Positions 31,025-39,652 of a stretch of DNA of 64,000 nt are shown in pieces. This stretch comes from Actinomycetota bacterium. Lineage in GTDB: Bacteria; Actinomycetota; Actinomycetes; Actinomycetales; Microbacteriaceae. Each line of letters starts with the position of its first letter. Position 1 is the stretch's first letter. A model generated the notes under the pieces. The model was given only the letters and a program-made list of their open reading frames with translations. It searched no databases and was not told the DNA's origin. Both the position numbers and the translations under genes were made by a program. Location: positions 62,001 through 126,000 of the forward strand of contig CANFSP010000002.1 in assembly GCA_947449765.1 (NCBI GenBank), given 5' to 3'.

Positions 31025-33823
31025 ATGATCGACGTAATTCGGTATGGCCTCTTAGGTCTCGGACTCGGCGCGATTTACGTCATGCTCGGTCAGGGCATGC
31101 TCCTTATTTACCGAGGATCAGGTGTCATCAACATCGCCCAAGGCGCGTTTGCCATGTTTGGTGCGTACACCTACCTGCAGCTTCACGCTCCCGAGAGCCT
31201 TGACCCCACTCTTCAACCTGGCCATGGTCTGCCAATCTGGTTGTCCATTATTCTTGCGGTCATCATCACCGCTCTTGTGGGGCTCGTGGTCGATCGGTTC
31301 ATTCTTCAAAAAATGAAGAAGGCCTCTCCACTTACTCGACTTATCGCGACGGTCATCGTCTTGCTTCTCTTGCAAGCCATCGCGTCGAAAATTTGGGGCA
31401 GCACGGCTCCCTTTGTGGAACCAATCTTCCCCAATAAATTGATCGACTTTGGCGGTGGAATCACCGTTCCAGAAACCTATGTCTGGCTACTCGGTGTGGC
31501 CATTGTGCTCACGGCAGTCCTCACGATTGTCTGGCGATACAGTCGCGTGGGCTGGGTCACGGCAGCCGTCGCTCAAAATGAGCGTGGAGCCGCGGCTCTC
31601 GGTATTTCGCCGAACTTTGTTTCCACGATGACCTGGATGGTCGGTACAGGCCTCGCCGCGCTCGCGGGTATCTTCGTCACCCCGATTACTCAGGTGTCCA
31701 TCTCGGGACTGAGCCTATTCATCGTTCCCGTGCTCGCCGCGCTGGTGTTTGCAGGTTTCAAGAATTACGTAGCTGTGCTCGGCGCGGGCATGTTTATGGG
31801 TGTTGTGCAGACGATTCTGATTCGCTACAACCACGACGTGCAAGAGGCGACAGGCATTGCGGCCATGTCGAATGCCTTCCCAGTTCTTGTGCTCATCGTC
31901 GTGCTGTGGGCACGTGGTTCGGCACTGCCTGTCCGCGGCCAAGCGGGTGAGCGACTCCCGGATCTCGGAAACGGACGCTTCCGATGGGGAATTGTTCTGC
32001 CACTGCTTGCCATCATGCTCATCCTCATCTTCACGGTCTTCTCAACCAATAACGTGGTGCTGGGTGCCCTGACGGTGACGTTCGCCTTGACAATCCTTTT
32101 GCTCTCGTTGGTCGTGGTTATCGGTTACAACGGTCAGGTGTCGCTGGCGCAGTACGCGATTGCCGGAACCGGTGGTTTGATAGCGGCACAGTTGTCGGTT
32201 CGACTCGGCTCACCGTTCTTGGTCTCGCTCATTGTGGGTGCTCTGGCCGCTTCGGCCGTCGGTGTGCTGTTTGCCCTCCCCGCCCTGAGAACCCGCGGGG
32301 TAAACCTCGCGGTCATCTCCTTGGCAGCCGCGTGGGCCGTCTACGACATGGTGTTCACCAACGATAAGTTCGTGGGTGGCTCGGGTGGTATGCCCGTGGG
32401 AATCCCGAGCATCTTCGGTTTTGAAATTGGCGGAAGCAATCACCCTGAGCGGTACGCCGCGTTCGCTTTGATCGTGATGGCTTTGGCGATGCTCTTGGTC
32501 ACCAACGTGCGCAAGGGTCGGATGGGTCGCAGCATGATTGCGGTGCGCTCAAACGAACGTGCCGCAGCCGCATCGGGTGTTAACGTTCAGGGCACCAAGA
32601 TCATGACCTTTGCGATCTCCGGCGCGCTCGCTGGCTTGGGTGGCATCCTGCTCACGTACCAGTATGAGCTGGCCGTCTTCACCTACTATGACTCGTTCAA
32701 CTCCCTGCTGGCCGTTGCCTGGATCATCATCGGTGGTGTCGGGTTCGTCGTCGGTGCAATCTTTGCTGCTGTAGGTGCACCCGGTGCGCTGTCTTCACTC
32801 ATCGGTTTGAACTGGGACGGGTTCGTGTCTTGGCTGCCGTTGATTGCAGGTGTTGGTTCTCTGGGAGCAGTTATCTTCAATCCGCACGGAATCGTGCAGG
32901 ACTTGGCCATGCGGTTTGGCAAACTCGAGAAGAAGATTCAAGCGAAAGTCTCGTGGATCAAACCGCCGAAGCGCTACGAGTTGCCCAGTGACGAAATCAC
33001 CGTTACCCGGGTCGAGCCAAAGACGCTGGTCATCGATCACCTCAGCGTTCGCTACGGCGGTGTCGTAGCCGTGAACGACCTCAGTTTCGAGGTCAAGCCG
33101 GGTCAGGTTGTTGGACTCATTGGTCCTAACGGTGCCGGTAAGACATCCCTCATGGACGCGGTTACGGGCTTCACCCCCTACTCGGGCAAGGTTCTCATCG
33201 ACGGCAAGAGCATCAACGGCAAGCAAGCGCACCAGCGTGCCGAGCGTGGTCTTGTGCGGTCGTTCCAGGGCGTCGAACTCTTCCCTGAAATGACGGTTCT
33301 TGAGAACCTTCAGGTTCCTCAGGACCACCAAGGAGGATTTGGTGGACTCCTGGAGCTCGTCAAGCCAGCCAAGACGAAGCTCCATCCGGTCACGATTGCT
33401 GCGGTGCGGGACTTCGGGCTTGAGGACCTGCTACACCGTACCCCGGATGATATTTCGTTTGGTCAGCGCCGTCTTGTCGCGATTGCACGAGCTGTGGCAG
33501 CCCGCCCATCGATTCTGCTGCTCGACGAGCCAGTAGCGGGGCTCAGTGAACACGAATCGGAAGAGTTCGGTCAACTTGTGAGACGACTCGCCGACAACTG
33601 GGGCATGGCCGTTCTGGTCATCGAACACGACATGAACTTCGTGATGACCATCTGTGATCACATCAACGTGATTGATTTTGGTACGTACGTGACATCGGGT
33701 ACTCCGCAGGAGGTTCGCGAGAGTCCGGCAGCCATCGCCGCCTACCTTGGTGACGACAACTACGAAGAGACCTCCGATATCCCCACTGTGACGGGACGCA
33801 ATGTGAAGGGTGTGAAGAACTAA
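31025..33823 (+). CDS. Fused Liv-type ABC transporter: LivH + LivM permeases + LivG ATPase
   Basis: This 932-residue polytopic protein combines three subunits that are usually separate. Residues about 1-300 form a LivH-like permease (GAIYVMLGQGMLLIYRGSGV start, then NIAQGAF). Residues about 320-625 form a LivM-like permease (GYNGQVSLAQYAIAG near 366, then RSMIAVRSNERAAAASGVN). Residues about 660-932 form a LivG-like ATPase with Walker A GPNGAGKT near 700, a signature reading ISFGQRRLVAIARA and Walker B ILLLDEPVAG. The three domains are in frame without degraded linkers. The gene overlaps the separate LivF ATPase by one base (TAATG). LivM-LivG fusions are known in actinobacteria; the triple arrangement is less usual. 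The substrate is inferred to be an aromatic acid. Confidence 0.93.
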   Translation: MIDVIRYGLLGLGLGAIYVMLGQGMLLIYRGSGVINIAQGAFAMFGAYTYLQLHAPESLDPTLQPGHGLPIWLSIILAVIITALVGLVVDRFILQKMKKASPLTRLIATVIVLLLLQAIASKIWGSTAPFVEPIFPNKLIDFGGGITVPETYVWLLGVAIVLTAVLTIVWRYSRVGWVTAAVAQNERGAAALGISPNFVSTMTWMVGTGLAALAGIFVTPITQVSISGLSLFIVPVLAALVFAGFKNYVAVLGAGMFMGVVQTILIRYNHDVQEATGIAAMSNAFPVLVLIVVLWARGSALPVRGQAGERLPDLGNGRFRWGIVLPLLAIMLILIFTVFSTNNVVLGALTVTFALTILLLSLVVVIGYNGQVSLAQYAIAGTGGLIAAQLSVRLGSPFLVSLIVGALAASAVGVLFALPALRTRGVNLAVISLAAAWAVYDMVFTNDKFVGGSGGMPVGIPSIFGFEIGGSNHPERYAAFALIVMALAMLLVTNVRKGRMGRSMIAVRSNERAAAASGVNVQGTKIMTFAISGALAGLGGILLTYQYELAVFTYYDSFNSLLAVAWIIIGGVGFVVGAIFAAVGAPGALSSLIGLNWDGFVSWLPLIAGVGSLGAVIFNPHGIVQDLAMRFGKLEKKIQAKVSWIKPPKRYELPSDEITVTRVEPKTLVIDHLSVRYGGVVAVNDLSFEVKPGQVVGLIGPNGAGKTSLMDAVTGFTPYSGKVLIDGKSINGKQAHQRAERGLVRSFQGVELFPEMTVLENLQVPQDHQGGFGGLLELVKPAKTKLHPVTIAAVRDFGLEDLLHRTPDDISFGQRRLVAIARAVAARPSILLLDEPVAGLSEHESEEFGQLVRRLADNWGMAVLVIEHDMNFVMTICDHINVIDFGTYVTSGTPQEVRESPAAIAAYLGDDNYEETSDIPTVTGRNVKGVKN

Positions 33824-34512
33824 TGTCTGAAGTTCTCATCAAGACAACGGACCTCCACTGCGGCTACGGTGGCGTCGACATCGTCAAGGGCATCAACATC
33901 GAGGTCAAGTCCGGCGAGGTGGTCGCCCTGTTGGGCGCCAACGGTGCAGGCAAGACGACCACCATGTTGACCCTTGCCGGGGAGCTGTCGCCGATTAGTG
34001 GTGAAGCAGCCGTTCTTGACCTGCCGAAAGGCCGACCACTCTACAAGCGTGCTCGGAAAGGGTTGTCGTTTGTTACCGAGGAACGCTCGATCTTTCCACA
34101 CCTCACGACCAAACAAAACTTGGCCGTCGGTCGTGTGAACATCGAGCACGCAACGGAAATCTTCCCGGAACTCCTCCCGTTGCTGGGACGTCGCGCAGGC
34201 TTGCTCTCCGGTGGTGAGCAGCAAATGCTCACCCTGAGCCGCGCCATTTCTCGAAACCCCAAACTTTTGCTCGCCGATGAGCTCTCACTGGGTCTTGCGC
34301 CAAAAACGGTGGGACGCCTCCTGAGGGCGGTACGCGCAGCTGCTGATCAGGGCGTGGGTGCACTGCTCATCGAGCAGCACGTGAATCGCGTTCTTGACAT
34401 TGCCGATCGTGTCTACCTCTTGCACCACGGTGTGATCGAGTTCGAAGGCACCGCCGACGAGGCACGGGCAAATATGAGCCGAATTCAAGCAACCTACTTG
34501 AGTGCCGGATAA
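33823..34512 (+). CDS. livF: LivF-type ABC transporter ATP-binding protein
   Basis: This 229-residue ATPase has Walker A GANGAGKT, signature LLSGGEQQMLTLSRA, Walker B LLLADELSLGLAP and the switch His in IEQHV. The overall pattern is that of LivF. Its ATG overlaps the stop of the triple fusion by one base, which couples the two ATPase subunits of the importer. It should pair as a heterodimer with the ATPase domain at the C-terminus of the fused protein. The alcohol dehydrogenase gene follows 40 bases later and may be cotranscribed. Confidence 0.92.
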   Translation: MSEVLIKTTDLHCGYGGVDIVKGINIEVKSGEVVALLGANGAGKTTTMLTLAGELSPISGEAAVLDLPKGRPLYKRARKGLSFVTEERSIFPHLTTKQNLAVGRVNIEHATEIFPELLPLLGRRAGLLSGGEQQMLTLSRAISRNPKLLLADELSLGLAPKTVGRLLRAVRAAADQGVGALLIEQHVNRVLDIADRVYLLHHGVIEFEGTADEARANMSRIQATYLSAG

Positions 34513-34552
34513 CTGTTTTTCGACAGCAAATAAAGAAAAGGAAAAGACGACG

Positions 34553-35647
34553 ATGTCAGAAAAAAAGACCATGAGAGCTCACCGCCTGCAGACGCGCAAG
34601 GCGAAATGGACCATCGAGGATGTGCCCATCCCGACTCCTGGCCCCGATGAGGTGTTGGTCAAGGTGGCCTTCTGTGGCATTTGCCACTCGGACCTGAGCT
34701 TCAACTTTGGAGAGTTTGAGACATCGAACGATCAGACGTCGGGTTCCCCGATGCACCGAGTGCCCGATGTCGTCACCTCGGGTCACGAAGTTTCTGGCAC
34801 GATTGCCGGCTGGGGTGAGAACGTGACGGGCTGGTCTGTCGGCGACCGCGTCATCGTGCCGATTGGTCAACCTGACCACACCTGCGAGGTCTGTCGCACT
34901 GGAGTGTTTGAAGACTGCCCGAACCTGCGTGTGCTGGCTGTGACTGCAGACGGTGGCTGGGCGGAATACGTTTTGGCTCGCGCCATCAGCCCAATCCGGA
35001 TTCCTGACTCGCTGCCCCTTGATCACGCAGCCATTATTCCTGACGCTCTGTCAACGCCCTATGCCGCTGTGGTTAACACGGGACAGGTTCAGGTTGGTGA
35101 GGCCGTTGGTATCTGGGGTGTCGGTGGCGTCGGAACTCACATGGTTCAGGTCGCTCGCCTGGTCGGTGCGAGCCCGATCATCGCGTTCGACATCAGTGAG
35201 GCTACTCGCCAGCGAGCTTTAGACCGTGGCGCGGATTTTGTCTTTGATTCACGAGACCCTGACCTTCGCGAAAAGGTCATGGCAGCGACCGGCGGGCACA
35301 TGTTCGACGTCACACTCGACGCCGTGGGGCTCAAGGTGACGTTTGAGCAGGCACTCTCCTTCACGCGTCCGCGAGGACGGTGTATCGCTGTTGGTGAAAC
35401 CGAAGAGGAAGTCACCATTGGGACCACCCTGCGTTTCGGCATCTCACGCAAGCAGGTGCGCGCTCACCTTGGGTGCCCGAACGAGGACGTTGAAAAGCTG
35501 GTGAAGCTCGTCGCAGCCGGTCGTCTCGATGTCAGTCAGTCCATTTCAAACGTGGTGTCGCTCGAAAACCTTGAAGAAGGTATTCACCAGCTCCACACGC
35601 ACGAGGGCGATCCGATTCGCATCCTCGTCAAGCCCGGTAAGGACTAG
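34553..35647 (+). CDS. Zinc-dependent alcohol dehydrogenase
   Basis: This 364-residue MDR enzyme has the catalytic Cys in FCGICHSDLS, GHE in TSGHEVSG and the nucleotide loop GVGGVGTHM. A partial structural-zinc loop (HTCEVCRTGVFEDC) has fewer cysteines than the classic four-Cys set. The ATG at 34553 is supported by AAAGGAA and by the family N-terminus; an in-frame start 51 bases upstream would overlap the LivF region. It follows the importer and precedes a strong terminator, so it is probably the last gene of that transcript. Possible roles are oxidation of an imported aryl alcohol or reduction of an aldehyde. Confidence 0.87.
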   Translation: MSEKKTMRAHRLQTRKAKWTIEDVPIPTPGPDEVLVKVAFCGICHSDLSFNFGEFETSNDQTSGSPMHRVPDVVTSGHEVSGTIAGWGENVTGWSVGDRVIVPIGQPDHTCEVCRTGVFEDCPNLRVLAVTADGGWAEYVLARAISPIRIPDSLPLDHAAIIPDALSTPYAAVVNTGQVQVGEAVGIWGVGGVGTHMVQVARLVGASPIIAFDISEATRQRALDRGADFVFDSRDPDLREKVMAATGGHMFDVTLDAVGLKVTFEQALSFTRPRGRCIAVGETEEEVTIGTTLRFGISRKQVRAHLGCPNEDVEKLVKLVAAGRLDVSQSISNVVSLENLEEGIHQLHTHEGDPIRILVKPGKD

Positions 35648-35660
35648 TCCTTACTTAGTC

Positions 35661-35705
35661 GAAAGCCCCGAACCTCGTGCGGATGGTTCGGGGCTTTCGT
35701 TTTCT
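35661..35705 (+). terminator. Intrinsic terminator
   Basis: A perfect 14-base stem (GAAAGCCCCGAACC / GGTTCGGGGCTTTC) with a 10-base loop is followed by GTTTTC. It lies 13 bases after the alcohol dehydrogenase stop, between it and the converging acyl-CoA synthetase gene. Confidence 0.88.
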
Positions 35706-35712
35706 CGTGAAC

Positions 35713-37821
35713 TTATTCGTTGCTGATGAAGAGCGAGGCGTCAAGCACGACGAGCTCACCATCTTCGGTAACCGCAACGGGGTTGAGGTCGAGCCCACTG
35801 ATCGAGTCGCCGTGCTCATCAATGATGCGCGCTAGTGCATCGATCACACGGGCCAGAGACTCCATCTTTACTGGAGTGCGTCCACGTGCTCCGCGCAGGA
35901 GAGGTGCACCCTGAAGGTCGTCGACCATTCGTCGCGCAGCGTCGGGACCGAGGGGGAGTCCCCGCATGGTCACGTCGCCGAGAATTTCGGCCCAGATTCC
36001 TCCGAGACCCAGAAGGATGACGTGCCCGAACGTGTCATCCTTGTGAATTCCCGAGATGAGTTCGAGTGCAGGTTTGACCATGCGGCTAATGGTGACGCCT
36101 TCGAGCACTGCACGCGGTGCAGCCGACGCAGCATTCGCCAAAACTCGGGTTGTGGCTTCGGCGACCTCGTCAGCAGTCGTGAGACTGAGCGCCACGCCAC
36201 CGACTTCGGTCTTGTGCGCGATGTCCGGTGAACTGATTTTCACCGCAACCGGGTAACCGATCTCGTCGGCCACGGCTACAGCCTCGCTGACTGTGGAGGC
36301 CATGCGTTGAGTAGCAACGGGGATGCCATATTCCGCGAGCCAGTTGAGCGTCGAATACTCGGTCACAACCTGCGGCAGGGGGATGCTTTTTGCCGAGGTG
36401 GCCTGGCGAGCCGCTGAAATGTCGGCGCTCGTGGGAGCCGCGGCAAACCTGTGCAGCAGCGCGATTGCCTCAACGGCCTGACCCGGTGATGAGAGGATCG
36501 GCACACCGCCATCCCGAAGTGCATTGCGGAGATGATCGGACTCTCGTCCGGACAGGATCACACCAACAATCGGCTTGTCGGCACTGTGTGAGAGACCGCA
36601 ATATTTCTGGACCCACTGGCCGCCCTCAGGCCCGCCACTGCTCGGGACGGCGTGGATGACCGCGCCGACACCTTCATCGTCAACCAAAGCCTCGACGATG
36701 TCGACGAGCGCGAATCTCTTCTGCATGCTCTGGGCCGTCACATCAATGGGGTTGTGAACGGGCTGGTCTTGAGCGAAGGGCGGCAGATTCTCTTTGACCT
36801 TAACCTGGGTGCTTGGGCTAAGTTCAGCCAGAACTACGCCGAGTTCGTCTGCTCGGTCGGCCGATATGGCGGCGGCGCCTCCGGAATTCGTCACGACAGC
36901 GATGCTGTTCGATGTGGGCAGTTTGCCGAGTGCAGCGACGGCGACCATGCCGGGAATTTGGTCGAGGTCGGTCACCTCGAGAACGCCGTACTGTCGCATC
37001 AGCGCTCGAAGTGTGGGGTACGAACCCGCGAGCGCACCCGTGTGGGATTTCACCATCGCTGACCCGCTTTCGGTGCGCCCGACCTTCATCGCGATGAGCG
37101 GCTTGCCTAGGTCGCGAAGTCGCTGACAGACCTTCAGAAAACGCTCGCCCTCGCGAATTTCTTCAAACACGGTGGCGATGACTTTTACCTTGGGGTCCTC
37201 GGCGAGATGCTCGAGGATATCGACGATCGTGACGTCTGCTTCGTTTCCGGTGGCGACACCGTAGCCCAGCGGAATGCCTGCGTCGAGCATCCGGTCACAC
37301 AGCGAGGTCATGCCCGAGCCGCTTTGTGAGACGACAGCGACACTGCCCTCGTCGGTGCGTGACTTGCGCCCGTACCACACGAACGAAAGAGGTAGACCGC
37401 GAACATAATCGTGAACACCGAGGGTATTCGGCCCGAGCAGGAGCATGCCATGTTCCCGCGCAATGTCGCGCATGCGCACCTGCGCATCGATTCCCTCTGC
37501 GCGATCGCCCTCACCAAACCCGGAGGAGATAACTACGGCAGCCTTGGTTCCGCGTTTCGCGAGAGCTTCAATGGCCTCAACGACGGCTGCTGCCGGGACC
37601 ACCACCAGTCCGACGTCGGGTGCCTCGGGGAGGGATGCTGGATCTGGGTAGACCTGATAGCCGCCAATCTCATCCCGAGTCGGGTTTACCGGATAAACCG
37701 CAATATCAAGGTTGGATTCGCTCAGGTACGCAATGGGTCGACCGGCTAACCCCATGAGGTTGCTCGATGCTCCGACGACAGCAATGCTGCGCGGAGAAAA
37801 GAGTGGGGAGAGATCGCGCAC
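35713..37821 (-). CDS. ADP-forming acyl-CoA synthetase (feruloyl-CoA synthetase-like)
   Basis: This 702-residue protein has the fused domain order of ADP-forming acetyl-CoA synthetases. A CoA-binding Rossmann domain (RSIAVVGASS) starts it. Succinyl-CoA-ligase-like domains follow, with His260 in VKSHTGALAG as the candidate phospho-His. A C-terminal ATP-grasp domain occupies about residues 480-702 (YPVAVKISSPDIAHKTEVGGV). Sphingobium FerA, a feruloyl-CoA synthetase, belongs to this superfamily, and the preceding gene encodes a hydroxycinnamoyl-CoA hydratase-lyase. Activation of ferulate, p-coumarate or caffeate is therefore the likely role. The GTG start overlaps the lyase stop by one base (TAGTG). 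Confidence 0.88.
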   Translation of the reverse strand: MRDLSPLFSPRSIAVVGASSNLMGLAGRPIAYLSESNLDIAVYPVNPTRDEIGGYQVYPDPASLPEAPDVGLVVVPAAAVVEAIEALAKRGTKAAVVISSGFGEGDRAEGIDAQVRMRDIAREHGMLLLGPNTLGVHDYVRGLPLSFVWYGRKSRTDEGSVAVVSQSGSGMTSLCDRMLDAGIPLGYGVATGNEADVTIVDILEHLAEDPKVKVIATVFEEIREGERFLKVCQRLRDLGKPLIAMKVGRTESGSAMVKSHTGALAGSYPTLRALMRQYGVLEVTDLDQIPGMVAVAALGKLPTSNSIAVVTNSGGAAAISADRADELGVVLAELSPSTQVKVKENLPPFAQDQPVHNPIDVTAQSMQKRFALVDIVEALVDDEGVGAVIHAVPSSGGPEGGQWVQKYCGLSHSADKPIVGVILSGRESDHLRNALRDGGVPILSSPGQAVEAIALLHRFAAAPTSADISAARQATSAKSIPLPQVVTEYSTLNWLAEYGIPVATQRMASTVSEAVAVADEIGYPVAVKISSPDIAHKTEVGGVALSLTTADEVAEATTRVLANAASAAPRAVLEGVTISRMVKPALELISGIHKDDTFGHVILLGLGGIWAEILGDVTMRGLPLGPDAARRMVDDLQGAPLLRGARGRTPVKMESLARVIDALARIIDEHGDSISGLDLNPVAVTEDGELVVLDASLFISNE

Positions 37822-38645
37822 TACTTGGTGTCCCGCTCATAGGCGCCAAGGCCTGGCTTGAAAGATTTCTTGTCGAGAAATTGCTCGAGTCCTTTAACCC
37901 GACCGCGTTCGGGGTCACGAAGGTTGAGCTGAGCTGACTTTGCGGCCAGGTAGTCAACGGACTGTTCATAGTTCATGTCGGTCGACATGCGGAGCGCTTC
38001 TTTGGTGGAGCGCAGAGTCACCGGGTTTAGTTTGAGGAGCGTTTCGGTGAGTTCGCGCACCGCCCCATCGAGTTCAGATCGAGGAACCGAATCGTTAACC
38101 AGCCCAATTTCTTTGGCGCGTTGACCATCGAATGTTTTGCCGGTCAATGCGTAATACATTGCATCCCGGTAGCTCAGTGCCACAGTGACATCCTTAGTGA
38201 CCAGGCCACCGGGCAGAATGCCCCAGTTGACCTCGGAAAGTCCGAACTGTGCTTCATCAGCCGCGATAGCGAGATCACAGGATACGAGTGGCATGAATCC
38301 GCCACCGAAACACCAACCATTGACAGCAGCAATGGTTACCCGAGGGAAAAAGCGCAATTTGTTGTATGACCACTCGCGCATGACGTACTTGGCGCGTTCA
38401 GACAGGACGGGATCGTGTTCGGTGTCACGAAAGTACTCTTGAAGATCCATGCCAGCGGTGAATGATTCGCCGGCCCCGGTGAGCACGAGAACATCGGTTG
38501 CTGGGTCGGAAGCCAAACGTGTCAGGGCGTCGAGCATCTCTTCGTTGAGCTGTGGACTCATCGCGTTGCGCTTGTGCGGGCGATTGAGGGTAATCGTGGT
38601 GACCCGGTTCTCGTTCTCGACCAAAATGCATTCGTAATTGGGCAT
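37821..38645 (-). CDS. ech: Hydroxycinnamoyl-CoA hydratase-lyase
   Basis: This 274-residue crotonase-fold enzyme is close to Pseudomonas HCHL as remembered. Shared parts are NRPHKRNAMSP, LTGAGESFTAGMDLQEYFR, VNGWCFGGGF, CDLAIAADEAQFGLSEVNWGI and LTGKTFDGQ, and the C-terminus has FLDKKSFKPGLGAY. Glu138 aligns with the catalytic Glu143. The position of Pseudomonas Ser123 appears to be Met118, by my unaided alignment. It hydrates feruloyl- or coumaroyl-CoA and splits off acetyl-CoA, releasing vanillin or 4-hydroxybenzaldehyde, which the aldehyde dehydrogenases in this window could oxidise. It is the first gene of the minus-strand operon with the synthetase. Confidence 0.92.
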   Translation of the reverse strand: MPNYECILVENENRVTTITLNRPHKRNAMSPQLNEEMLDALTRLASDPATDVLVLTGAGESFTAGMDLQEYFRDTEHDPVLSERAKYVMREWSYNKLRFFPRVTIAAVNGWCFGGGFMPLVSCDLAIAADEAQFGLSEVNWGILPGGLVTKDVTVALSYRDAMYYALTGKTFDGQRAKEIGLVNDSVPRSELDGAVRELTETLLKLNPVTLRSTKEALRMSTDMNYEQSVDYLAAKSAQLNLRDPERGRVKGLEQFLDKKSFKPGLGAYERDTK

Positions 38646-38680
38646 CGTTGCTCCTTGTCGTCACCCTGCGCGACGTTGTC

Positions 38681-38713
38681 CTAAACATATAACTAAATGA
38701 CGGTTGCCGTCAA
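38681..38713 (-). promoter_or_regulatory. Promoter and operator of the hydratase-lyase operon
   Basis: On the minus strand TTGACG (38713-38708) and TATGTT (38689-38684) are 18 bases apart. A perfect 6-3-6 palindrome, TGACGG-TTG-CCGTCA (38698-38712), covers the -35, an ideal repressor position. The -10 lies in TAGTTATATGTTTAG, nearly identical to the element upstream of the ThDP-ALDH operon. The PaaX-like regulator is encoded directly beside it. Confidence 0.5.
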
Positions 38714-38729
38714 TGCGCTGATATACGAC

Positions 38730-39542
38730 TCACAAAAATAAGGGTCGATAGAGTTCTTTCGAAGATTTCGCGAGTAACGCGTGGGTCTGCTCGAAAAGGT
38801 CGCGAGCAACCTCGCCGCTCCAGTCTGCGGGTTGAAGCTCCCGGGGCAAGCGAGGGTCGCGTCGACCAAACTCGCGGTAGGTGTGCACCAAGTCAATTCG
38901 GTGCTTGAGCGCCTGATGTGGATCGGCAGCTGCGGCAGTGAACTCCTCGTGCTGATCCCGTATCCAGGTCACAAATGTGTCGTAGTCCCTCCCGAGGCTT
39001 TCCAGATCCCAGCACCTTTCAACGAGGGACTTGTCCGCGTCGAGGTCAGACGTGCGTGTTGTCAGCAGCGTGAGTTTGGCCGAACTCAAGTGGGCTGTCG
39101 CTGAGGCGATGTCATCGAGGTGGGCGCGAGGCCTAATCCATGTCGCGGGTGCCAGAGGGCCAAAGCCGAGCCACATCAACTGTTTACGCAATTCATCGCG
39201 AGTCTGCCGATCGCTTTCGGGCACGGTGTAAATCACCATGGCCCAATCACCAGTCCAGGGAGCAGTCGAGGCGTGATGGATGCGCAGGGCTGCGTCGTGA
39301 ATCGAGGCGATGCCCGAGCCGCTGATTTCATAGATTGATTCGCGTCCCTCGTGAACGACATCGAACCAACCGCGTTCTCGAAGGCGGGCGAGCGTGACGC
39401 GCATGGTGGGCCCGGGAATGCCGAGGTCTTCTCCTAGTTCAACCAGTGATTTGAGGCGAAGACGTGTTCCACCGCTTCGTCTGATATCACCGAGCAGGTC
39501 GAAGACCAATGCTCCTGGCCTCGGGCTCTGCACTGTGCTCAC
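38730..39542 (-). CDS. PaaX-family transcriptional regulator
   Basis: This 270-residue repressor-type protein has an N-terminal winged helix (RLRLKSLVELGEDLGIPGPTMRVTLARLRERGWF). The PaaX central part follows (WAMVIYTVPESDRQTRDELRKQLMWLGFGPLAPATWIRP), then the C-terminal PaaX domain ending in LYRPLF. PaaX regulators sense aryl-CoA thioesters such as phenylacetyl-CoA; a hydroxycinnamoyl-CoA ligand would suit the neighbouring lyase/synthetase operon. The GTG start has no visible ribosome site, and a palindrome (39545-39559) abuts it, so the message may be leaderless or autoregulated. It is divergent from the acyl-CoA dehydrogenase operon, which it may also control. Confidence 0.88.
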   Translation of the reverse strand: MSTVQSPRPGALVFDLLGDIRRSGGTRLRLKSLVELGEDLGIPGPTMRVTLARLRERGWFDVVHEGRESIYEISGSGIASIHDAALRIHHASTAPWTGDWAMVIYTVPESDRQTRDELRKQLMWLGFGPLAPATWIRPRAHLDDIASATAHLSSAKLTLLTTRTSDLDADKSLVERCWDLESLGRDYDTFVTWIRDQHEEFTAAAADPHQALKHRIDLVHTYREFGRRDPRLPRELQPADWSGEVARDLFEQTHALLAKSSKELYRPLFL

Positions 39543-39544
39543 GA

Positions 39545-39576
39545 TTGGATACTATCCAAACAATTTATATAACAAT
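39545..39576. promoter_or_regulatory. Palindrome and AT-rich element between PaaX and acyl-CoA dehydrogenase
   Basis: TTGGAT-ACT-ATCCAA (39545-39559) is a perfect 6-3-6 palindrome just upstream of the regulator start. The minus strand of 39561-39576 reads ATTGTTATATAAATTG, another copy of the recurrent AT motif. A further TTGGAT half-site is at 39597-39602. These are likely operator positions for the divergent pair. Confidence 0.45.
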
Positions 39577-39652
39577 AAGACGTCAGGGTGTACGATTTGG
39601 ATATAGCTTCGAAAGAAAATTCGCTTTCCCCCGATAAATAAGGTCTGTGACG

